Assembly (NCBI GenBank): GCA_016218905.1
Contig: JACRCS010000855.1
Span: 1 to 5,139 of the forward strand
DNA: 5,139 nt
Source of the DNA: Deltaproteobacteria bacterium
GTDB lineage: Bacteria; Desulfobacterota_C; Deferrisomatia; Deferrisomatales; JACRMM01
Reading direction: 5' to 3'
Under the pieces are notes generated by a model. That model ran no database searches, was not told where the DNA came from, and worked only from the letters and a program-made list of their open reading frames with translations. Position numbers and translations under genes: made by a program. Positions 1 through 4,547 of the stretch are shown piece by piece. Within the stretch, counting starts at the first letter, position 1. Each line of letters begins with the position of its first letter.

Positions 1-352
1 ACGACCTGCTGCCGAGCGCGGGCCCGCCCACGGCGCAGAGGATCGGCTTCGCGATGCGGTGTCGTCCGCGGGTGAGGCCGCCTCCGACACCGAGTAGGCG
101 GCGGTGCGGCCCGTCGGTGCTCGTCGGGTGTTGCCATTCCGGGGCCCCGTCCTGCTGCGGACCCGAGCCGCAGCAGAAGGCCGCTCCCTCACCGCCCAGA
201 ATCGCCACATCAACGTCCGGGTTCTCTTCAAAATCTGCCCAGACCTCCTCCAGTTCGCGGTTGAGCTCCCCGTCCCAGGCGCTCACCGTAGCCGGCTCGT
301 TTACGATCACCAGCGCGACCCGGTCCTTCTTGTCGTAACGTACTCGTCCCAT
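1..352 (-). CDS. Enoyl-CoA hydratase/isomerase (crotonase) family protein, N-terminal part, cut by left window edge
   Basis: The minus frame stays open from an ATG at 352 to the left edge (117 codons). The opening MGRVRYDKKDRVALVIVNEP is a typical crotonase first strand, followed by a helix (ELNRELEEVWADFEENPDV) and strand VAILGGEGAAFCCG (residues 49-62), where the family usually has AFCAGADL. GGGLTRG (90-96) and KPILCAVGGPALG (102-114) match the family's second oxyanion region, usually KPVIAAVNGYALGGG. Crotonases handle acyl-CoA thioesters, commonly hydrating enoyl-CoA in beta-oxidation. The start is supported by GGAGG six bases upstream. Oddities: the Asp of GAD is Gly or Pro here, Asn of VNG is Gly, and the GGG run reads Gly-Ser-Arg at 114-116. 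The protein may therefore be a divergent paralogue or a decaying copy. Family assignment is firm; activity is uncertain, and the C-terminal half is not visible. Confidence 0.8.
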   Translation of the reverse strand, partial: MGRVRYDKKDRVALVIVNEPATVSAWDGELNRELEEVWADFEENPDVDVAILGGEGAAFCCGSGPQQDGAPEWQHPTSTDGPHRRLLGVGGGLTRGRHRIAKPILCAVGGPALGSRS

Positions 353-358
353 GATCCG

Positions 359-363
359 CCTCC
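359..363 (-). promoter_or_regulatory. Shine-Dalgarno of the enoyl-CoA hydratase-like gene
   Basis: The minus strand reads GGAGG, then a six-base spacer, then ATG at 352. This is near-ideal spacing and fixes the start. The sequence lies eight bases downstream (on the transcript) of the inverted repeat at 371-424, so any folding there would sit next to the ribosome landing site. Confidence 0.75.
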
Positions 364-370
364 GTATCCT

Positions 371-424
371 GAAGGAGAGTCGAGTCTATCTTCGGGTGGT
401 GAGAGCCACGCTCGACACTCCTTC
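371..424. repeat. Imperfect inverted repeat, 14-bp arms, upstream of the enoyl-CoA hydratase-like gene
   Basis: The left arm GAAGGAGAGTCGAG (371-384) is the reverse complement of the right arm CTCGACACTCCTTC (411-424) at 13 of 14 positions; only 378/417 (A opposite A) fails to pair. The 26-base loop holds a further small stem, GTGG (396-399) with CCAC (406-409). No T-run follows on either strand, so it does not look like a simple intrinsic terminator. It sits directly before the Shine-Dalgarno at 359-363. It could be a 5' leader hairpin, an operator for a dimeric regulator, or a mobile-element remnant; the sequence does not choose between these. Confidence 0.6.
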
Positions 425-686
425 GCGAACGCTCGGTGCAGCCGCCGGGCCGAGATGACCACGTGACCGAGCAATGTCAGGAGGCTACAACCCGGCGGTC
501 CCTTGTCGAACCTTGTCGAACCCTCCTGCCCACGTGCAGCTTGGCTCACGCGGCTACACGGCGGAAGCAGACAGCGAACCGGTCCGCCTCGCGGCGACGC
601 GCGGAGGCTTTTGGGGTCGGGCACCCTGCCCACAAGGAAGTCACGGGCGGTGTCGATACGGCGCTCCGTCGAGCAAAGGAAGATCC
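425..686. other. Intergenic stretch with no convincing gene
   Basis: Both strands are open in places, as expected at this GC, but the translations are rich in Arg, Pro and Ser, match no family I recognise, and have no convincing ribosome binding site. The stretch contains the 10-bp direct repeat at 501-522 and a GC-rich small hairpin around 586-608. It is the 3' flank of the four-helix-bundle gene and the upstream region of the enoyl-CoA hydratase-like gene, so a promoter for the latter probably lies here, but I see no clear -35/-10 pair. Confidence 0.5.
501..522. repeat. Tandem direct repeat, 10-bp unit, 2.2 copies
   Basis: CCTTGTCGAA occurs twice back to back (501-510 and 511-520), followed by CC, the start of a third copy. 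The unit is unrelated to the 9-bp GTGGAC repeat. With only two copies it may be a slippage product without function. Confidence 0.6.
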
Positions 687-1388
687 TCAGGTGGACTTCG
701 TGGACTTGGTGGACGAAGTGGACTGACGACGGCTGGAGCGCACGCGGTAGAGGCGCTCGGTGAAGCCGCCCTCGGTTTCGAAGGCGTTTGCCAGCGCGGC
801 GAGCTGGCGGTCGAGCAGGCTGCAGGCGACCGCCAGCAGCACCAGGGCCGCGTTGGCCGCGAGCTCGGGGAACGACGACGGGGGTGTTGACGACGGGGGT
901 GTGGACTTCGTGGACTTCGTGGACGTTGTGGACCGTTCTTGTCCACCTTGTCCAGGGGGTCCACTTTGTCCACGGGGTCCACTTTGTCCACGGTCGTGCT
1001 CTTCCCTCACCCACCTCGCCACTTCATCGGCGGTGGCGCACCTGCGGTCGACCAGGTTCTGTCTGCGGGGGTCGTCCCGAGGCCAGAGCGGCAGCCCTCG
1101 CTGGCGCAGGAAGTCCTCGTAGTCGAGCCGCAACTCTTCGAGACTGGCCCTTGCCACATTGGTGAGCTTGAGCTCCGTCTTCTTCGAGGTGCCCGAGGCC
1201 TGGCTCCCTTCGGCGATGTTCTGCACCCCCGACCGCGCCGCCTGCACCATCTGGTCGCGGGTGCGGCTGCGCTTGTCGACGTAGCGGTCGCAGAACCGGA
1301 CCGTGAGGTCATAGACGAGCTGGGCCACCTGAAAGCTCTTGAGCCTTCGGTAGCCTCCGTGCTGCGGGAGCAGCGCGTCGCTGGTCAA
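687..1388 (-). CDS. Four-helix-bundle protein (23S rRNA intervening-sequence protein-like) with C-terminal suffix domain and repetitive linker
   Basis: The predicted protein is 233 aa from a TTG at 1388. Residues 6-100 form the bundle: LLPQHGGYRRLKSFQVAQLV, then FCDRYV, RDQMVQAARSGVQNIAEGSQ and a helix ending DYEDFLRQRGLPLW. This matches the family named for proteins encoded in 23S rRNA intervening sequences and related in fold to the Avd accessory protein of diversity-generating retroelements. Residues about 173-221 (ELAANAALVLLAVACSLLDR, then GGFTERLYRVRS) fit the suffix domain seen in a subset of these proteins. Between them lies a linker of Gly-X-Y triplets (134-151), STK repeats (153-163) and PPSST repeats (164-172). 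The tail again reads STKSTKST. The cellular role of such stand-alone proteins is unknown; nucleic-acid or partner-protein binding is a guess. The longer GTG start at 1484 adds 32 unfamily-like residues and lacks a ribosome binding site. No rRNA or reverse transcriptase is nearby. Confidence 0.85.
   Translation of the reverse strand: MTSDALLPQHGGYRRLKSFQVAQLVYDLTVRFCDRYVDKRSRTRDQMVQAARSGVQNIAEGSQASGTSKKTELKLTNVARASLEELRLDYEDFLRQRGLPLWPRDDPRRQNLVDRRCATADEVARWVREEHDRGQSGPRGQSGPPGQGGQERSTTSTKSTKSTPPSSTPPSSFPELAANAALVLLAVACSLLDRQLAALANAFETEGGFTERLYRVRSSRRQSTSSTKSTKST
691..723. repeat. 9-bp tandem repeat (GTGGACTTC type), 3.7 copies, C-terminal tail of the four-helix-bundle gene
   Basis: Units begin at 691 (GTGGACTTC), 700 (GTGGACTTG), 709 (GTGGACGAA) and 718 (GTGGAC, partial). 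On the coding strand they give the tail STSSTKSTKST just before the TGA at 687-689. The core matches the array at 901-933 in the same orientation, so the suffix-domain coding segment is bracketed by copies. Confidence 0.9.
874..903. repeat. 15-bp tandem duplication inside the four-helix-bundle gene
   Basis: GACGACGGGGGTGTT (874-888) is followed at once by GACGACGGGGGTGTG (889-903), identical except for the last base. It encodes two PPSS(T) units at residues about 164-172. The length is a multiple of three and keeps the frame. It abuts and slightly overlaps the 9-bp array that starts at 901. Confidence 0.85.
901..933. repeat. 9-bp tandem repeat (GTGGAC orientation), 3.7 copies, linker of the four-helix-bundle gene
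   Basis: Units begin at 901 and 910 (both GTGGACTTC), 919 (GTGGACGTT) and 928 (GTGGAC, partial). The coding strand reads them as STTSTKSTKST (residues 153-163). The array is separated by seven bases (934-940) from the oppositely oriented array at 941-991. Confidence 0.9.
939..992. repeat. 9/18-bp tandem repeat (GTCCAC orientation), six units, inverted relative to the neighbouring array
   Basis: GTCCAC cores lie at 941, 959, 968, 977 and 986, with a one-base variant GTCCAG at 950. An 18-bp unit (957-974) is duplicated exactly at 975-992. The coding strand reads this array as collagen-like Gly-X-Y triplets, GQS GPR GQS GPP GQG GQE, at residues 134-151. Its cores are the reverse complement of those at 901-933. 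Confidence 0.9.
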
Positions 1389-1396
1389 CCGGGCTC

Positions 1397-1401
1397 CCTC
1401 C
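1397..1401 (-). promoter_or_regulatory. Shine-Dalgarno that decides the TTG start of the four-helix-bundle gene
   Basis: The minus strand reads GGAGG eight bases before the TTG at 1386-1388. The product would begin TSDALLPQHGG, close to where family members usually start. No comparable site precedes the alternative GTG at 1482-1484. Confidence 0.6.
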
Positions 1402-1532
1402 CGTCTCCCGTCACCGCAGAGCGAAGGCGGCTGGTGTCGATTCGCGGCCAAGGGCTTCGACTGCAGCCGGCGGCATCTTAACACTTCGCCCGAGCGAAAT
1501 GATCACCCTGAAGAGATGAACTTCGCCGAGCC

Positions 1533-1634
1533 CTAGCCGATCACGCCCAGGAGCGCGCCGATCAGGCCGATGACCCTCTGCGACGCCCGATTACAGGATC
1601 GAGCAGCCCGGATGAGAAGAGGGAGTAGCCCCAT
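1533..1634 (-). CDS. Possible small hydrophobic protein, 33 aa, unrecognised
   Basis: An ATG at 1634 opens a 33-codon frame ending in TAG at 1533. It is preceded by GAGGAAGG (1640-1647) at workable Shine-Dalgarno spacing. The product starts MGLLPLLIRAARSC and ends VIGLIGALLGVIG, with an Arg-containing centre between two hydrophobic ends, as in small membrane-associated peptides. I do not recognise a family. In GC-rich DNA such a frame can arise by chance, so the ribosome binding site and hydrophobic pattern are the only support. The same frame is open further upstream to 1724, but that extension is not convincing. Confidence 0.22.
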   Translation of the reverse strand: MGLLPLLIRAARSCNRASQRVIGLIGALLGVIG

Positions 1635-1951
1635 GGTTGCCTTCCTCGCCCGCTTTCGTGATTGTTGTTGGCCGGACCAGTAGATCGTGAGGCATCGGAG
1701 GGACCGAACCGCATCCTCCTCCACGCGAGTCCGCCTCCCAGGTCGCAGGGGGCTCGTCCCGCAGAACCCCTCACCGGGGCTTCGCGCCCGCCCTCACCTC
1801 GACCGAGCGCTCCCGCCGGTCGTCGACCAGAGGTACCGCCGGGCCGGGCTGCTCCTCGCCGTCGAGGAGCACGTGAGGCGCGCCGGCGCCCGTCCGGCAG
1901 CTGTCCGCCTGACGTGAGAGCCATCTGCACCTTTACAAGGGTCGCCGGTCG

Positions 1952-2866
1952 TCAGCCCAACCAGCCCTTTCGCCGCGCCCACATCCAGATGACCCCGGTG
2001 ACCGCCACCATCCCAGCAAGGGCAGCCGGATAGCCGTAGCGATACTCGAGCTCAGGCATGAAGCGGAAGTTCATCCCGTAGGTCCCGACGATGAAGGTGA
2101 GGGGCAGGAAGAAGACGGAGAAGACCGTCAGGACGCGCATCACCTCGTTCGTCCGGTGGGAGGCGAGCGAGATGTGCAGGTTCATGAGAGTCGTCGCGTT
2201 CTCCAGCAGTTGGTCCGCTTCGGAGGAGAGGCGCTCGGCGGCCTCCCGCAGGTCCTGAAGGAAGGGCGCATGTTCCTCGGAGCGGGCCGTGAGTTCGGAG
2301 ACGGCCGATCTCGAGAGGTGCAGGACCCGCGTGAACGCGGACCCCCGGCGTTTGAGGAGATAGAGCTCCTGCACCGTGGCAGGCGGGTCTTCCCGTGCGA
2401 AGAGTCGACCCTCGCACGCCTCGAGGGCCTCGAAGTCGTCATTGAGAGGCTCCTCGTACGAGAGCAGGGAACGCCTGAGAAGCTCGGTGGCGATCTCGAA
2501 ACCGGGGCTGCCGCACCGCCCTTCCGGCTCGCTCCATGTCAGCCGCAGGTCCCGAATCCACGGCAGTTCGGTCCGGTGGACGCTGATGACGAACTTCGGG
2601 CCGACGAAGACTGCGACCTTGCGCGTGAGCCGGTGGATCGTGTCGGCGCTCGGTTCCGCTCCGGTGTCGAACGCCCGCAGGATGATGAACGAAATATCGC
2701 CGAAACGCTCGTGCTTGGGCTGATGCTTCGGCTCCAAGCAGTCCTGGATCGAGGTCGAGTGGAGAGCATAGCGCTCGCCGAGAGCGGCCAGTTCCTCCGG
2801 CGTGGGCTCCACGACGTCCACCCAACAGAAACCGGAATCCGGCAACTCCAGCACCGTGCGAACCAT
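1952..2866 (-). CDS. corA: CorA-family magnesium/cobalt transporter
   Basis: The 304-aa product has the CorA layout. A large soluble N-terminal domain (about 1-240) includes DCLEPKHQPKHERFGDISFI (42-61) and the long helical region that forms the cytoplasmic funnel. The first membrane helix spans about 245-263 and ends in the signature YGMNF (263-267; GMN at 264-266), the selectivity motif at the pore mouth. After a short acidic loop (MPELEYRYG), the second membrane helix spans about 279-297, followed by a basic tail (ARRKGWLG). CorA works as a homopentamer in the inner membrane and carries divalent cations inward. The length is normal for the family. Start: ATG at 2866 with two overlapping GGAGG motifs at 2871-2879. 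I see no Mg2+ riboswitch in the 166-bp leader, which separates it from the upstream gene. The substrate (Mg2+ or Co2+, less often Zn2+ or Ni2+) cannot be told from sequence. Confidence 0.95.
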   Translation of the reverse strand: MVRTVLELPDSGFCWVDVVEPTPEELAALGERYALHSTSIQDCLEPKHQPKHERFGDISFIILRAFDTGAEPSADTIHRLTRKVAVFVGPKFVISVHRTELPWIRDLRLTWSEPEGRCGSPGFEIATELLRRSLLSYEEPLNDDFEALEACEGRLFAREDPPATVQELYLLKRRGSAFTRVLHLSRSAVSELTARSEEHAPFLQDLREAAERLSSEADQLLENATTLMNLHISLASHRTNEVMRVLTVFSVFFLPLTFIVGTYGMNFRFMPELEYRYGYPAALAGMVAVTGVIWMWARRKGWLG

Positions 2867-3032
2867 GAGTCCTCCCTCCCATCCCGAGCACCGGACGGGG
2901 GCAGAGAAGATCTTAGGAGCCTCCAGCTCAGGTTTTCGGTGTGTCTGTACGACGGCGGAGAGAAGGAGCCGCTCCTCGAGTCCTGTGCGATCGGAAGAAC
3001 CGGCCCTTCCAAACCCATAACGGATCAGTCGC

Positions 3033-4040
3033 CTACACGCACTTCACCCCGCCTCGGATGATCCGCATGTAGTTTCCCCGGGCAAAGGCCGCGGGGTCCG
3101 GCGACTTGAGAAGACTCATTGAGCCCCTCATCTCGTCGACCGACTCGTACCCGTGCTGCTCCATCCAACGGACCATCTCCTCGCGGACACTTCGCAGGTG
3201 CTCGGGCCCGTTCTTCAACAGGGCCGACACGAGCTGCACACCGTCCGCTCCAGCCATGATCGCCTTGATTGCATCCGTCGCCGTGTGCACTCCCCCGGTG
3301 ACGCCGAGGGAGAGATCGACGCGACCCGACAGGACCGCGAGCCACCGCAGCCGAAGGAGGAGCTCCGAGGAGTCGGAGAGCTTCAGTTTCGAGAGGGCCT
3401 CGAGGGTCTCGATGTCGATGTCGGGTTCGTAGAGACGGTTGAAGACCACGAGCCCTTCCGCGCCCGCCTCTTTCAGGCGCCGGGCGAGATTCGGGATGGA
3501 CGAGAAGAAGGGCGAGATCTTCACGGCGATCGGTTTGGAAACCGTACTCCTCACCGCCTTCACCACCCCGACGATCCGGTCCTCCACGGTCGCGCCGGTC
3601 TCGTCCGGTTCGGTGGCCAGCAGGTAGACGTTCAGCTCCAGGGCGTCGGCACCGGCTTCCTGACACTGGGAGGCGTACTCCAACCAGCCGCCGACGGTCA
3701 CTCCGTTGAGCGAAGCGATCGTTGGAACCGAAACGCTCTCCTTCACTTTTCGAACGAGCTCCAGGTACTGATCCGAGCCGATTCCCTTGCGCTGGTACTC
3801 GTCGCGGCGGGTTTGATAGCTGAGCGCCTCCGCGTAGGTCTCCTCGGCCGCCTCGACGTCCTGGACTTCGCGGAACTGCTGGTTCGTCAACTCTTCTTCG
3901 AAGAGGCTGTTGAGCACGATGGCCGCGGCGCCGGCGTCTTCGAGGCGTCGCACCGTGTCCAAGTCGTCGACCAGCGGCGAAGCGCCGGGCATGAGCGGGT
4001 GTGCCAAATCCAGGCCGAGGTACTTCGTGCTGAGATTCAT
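3033..4040 (-). CDS. Dihydroorotate dehydrogenase-like FMN protein (function uncertain)
   Basis: The 335-aa product is a TIM-barrel flavoprotein of the class 1 dihydroorotate dehydrogenase superfamily. It starts MNLSTKYLGLDLAHPLMPGA, as in this group, and has PTIASLNG (106-113), ELNVY (135-139), the FMN-contacting Lys in KPIAVKIS (169-176), and the phosphate-binding end GVTGGVHTATDA (246-257) with AGADGVQLVSAL (263-274). True enzymes have an SCPN-type motif with the catalytic base (Cys in class 1, Ser in class 2) after ELN; here that segment reads YLLATEPDETG, with no Cys or Ser. This matches the known DHOD-like subfamily that is annotated separately from PyrD, so a pyrimidine role should not be assumed. 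No pyr gene lies in the window. The start is an ATG with GAGGAGG (4046-4052) five bases upstream. Lost base or altered substrate are both possible. Confidence 0.92.
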   Translation of the reverse strand: MNLSTKYLGLDLAHPLMPGASPLVDDLDTVRRLEDAGAAAIVLNSLFEEELTNQQFREVQDVEAAEETYAEALSYQTRRDEYQRKGIGSDQYLELVRKVKESVSVPTIASLNGVTVGGWLEYASQCQEAGADALELNVYLLATEPDETGATVEDRIVGVVKAVRSTVSKPIAVKISPFFSSIPNLARRLKEAGAEGLVVFNRLYEPDIDIETLEALSKLKLSDSSELLLRLRWLAVLSGRVDLSLGVTGGVHTATDAIKAIMAGADGVQLVSALLKNGPEHLRSVREEMVRWMEQHGYESVDEMRGSMSLLKSPDPAAFARGNYMRIIRGGVKCV

Positions 4041-4172
4041 AAGGTCCTCCTCAAAGGATCGGGGGCCGTCGTGAGGCAGCTGCGAGCGGCAAACTTGCTC
4101 AACTCGCGACAGAGGGGAGCACCGGCGGCTGACGGCGCGCCCGTCCAGTAGGACCGACGGTCTTCCGTGCGC

Positions 4173-4457
4173 TCAGGCGTTGACGATCAGCCCCCCGTTC
4201 GGGTGGAGGACCTGTCCGGTCATGTAGGAAGAGTCCTCGGAGGCGAGGAATACGTAGCACGGCGCATCCTCTTCGGGGTAGCCCGGCCGGCCGAGCGGCG
4301 TCTTCTCACCGGTCAGACTCGCCGCCGGGGCCGAAGACGTCCACATGGGACCCGGGGCGACGGCGTTCACGCGGATGCGTTTGGGCGCGAGGCTCAAGGC
4401 CAGGGAGCGGGTGAAGGCCACGATGGCCCCTTCCGCCGAGGCGTAGTCGATGAGCAC
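4173..4457 (-). pseudogene. C-terminal remnant of a short-chain dehydrogenase/reductase
   Basis: The translation is plainly the end of a classical SDR: DYASAEGAIVAFTRSLALSL, IRVNAVAPGPMWT, then GRPGYPEEDAPCYVFLASED and SSYMTGQVLHPNGG to the TGA at 4173. It most resembles the long SDRs annotated as general-stress or glucose/ribitol-type dehydrogenases (about 280-300 aa). Only about 95 residues remain: the Rossmann half with TGxxxGIG is absent, and an in-frame TAG stands at 4494-4496. Resemblance extends a few codons above the GTG at 4457 (GGDP before VLIDYA), so that GTG is not a natural family start, although GGAGG happens to precede it. In the YxxxK motif the Tyr is present but Lys is Glu (GAA), and the loop after PMWT looks shortened. 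A functional oxidoreductase is very unlikely. Confidence 0.8.
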
Positions 4458-4547
4458 CGGGTCCCCTCCTACTGGGCAGACCGCGAGGCGCGACTACCCG
4501 CTCGTCGTGCTCGGGGAGGCGGCCCCGTCCGGGCCATGCAAGCGGCT

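Larger units (their letters stand above)
1389..1951. other. Long GC-rich intergenic region, largely without recognisable content
   Basis: This lies between the corA stop and the four-helix-bundle start. Except for the small candidate ORF at 1533-1634, the frames give low-complexity Arg/Gly/Pro/Ala-rich translations on both strands with no family signal. One minus-frame fragment (1771-1875, starting HVLLDGEEQPGPA) looks more protein-like but has no start and an in-frame stop upstream. A promoter for the four-helix-bundle gene is expected here; I see no reliable -35/-10 pair. Confidence 0.5.

Noticed and set aside
586..612. GC-rich hairpin followed by TTTT on the plus strand, resembling an intrinsic terminator
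   Set aside because: No plus-strand gene precedes it, the stem needs an asymmetric bulge, and the T-run is only four bases.
474..890. Plus-strand frames of 86-138 codons across the repeat region and the flank
   Set aside because: They lie opposite the four-helix-bundle gene or in the empty flank, have no family signal or ribosome binding site, and are open mainly because the 9-bp repeat lacks stops in every frame.
690..992. The repeat arrays as a CRISPR array
   Set aside because: Units are 9 bp, contiguous and without spacers, and they lie inside a coding region; no cas genes are present.
307..1014. Long minus frame with WTKWTPWTKWT and VHEVHEVH repeats
   Set aside because: It is an out-of-frame reading of the same repeats, overlapping the well-supported four-helix-bundle frame and the enoyl-CoA hydratase-like start.
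1474..1480. TAAGAT on the minus strand as a possible -10 box for the four-helix-bundle gene
   Set aside because: Only four of six bases match the consensus and no -35 element lies at suitable spacing.
1771..1875. Minus-frame peptide beginning HVLLDGEEQPGPA, with faint similarity to the C-terminal region of DipZ/thioredoxin-family proteins
   Set aside because: There is no supported start codon, an in-frame TAA lies shortly upstream, and the similarity fades after about 13 residues. It could be a remnant, but this cannot be supported from the sequence alone.
2156..3061. 301-codon plus-strand frame opposite corA
   Set aside because: The minus strand encodes an unambiguous CorA with the GMN motif; the plus reading has no recognisable domain.
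3153..4151. 332-codon plus-strand frame opposite the DHOD-like gene
   Set aside because: The minus strand carries clear FMN-barrel motifs and a strong ribosome binding site; the plus frame is an antisense shadow.
4521..4535. Small hairpin GGCCC-CGTCC-GGGCC after the metalloprotease-like gene
   Set aside because: The stem is only five pairs and no T-run follows on the minus strand, so it is not a convincing terminator.
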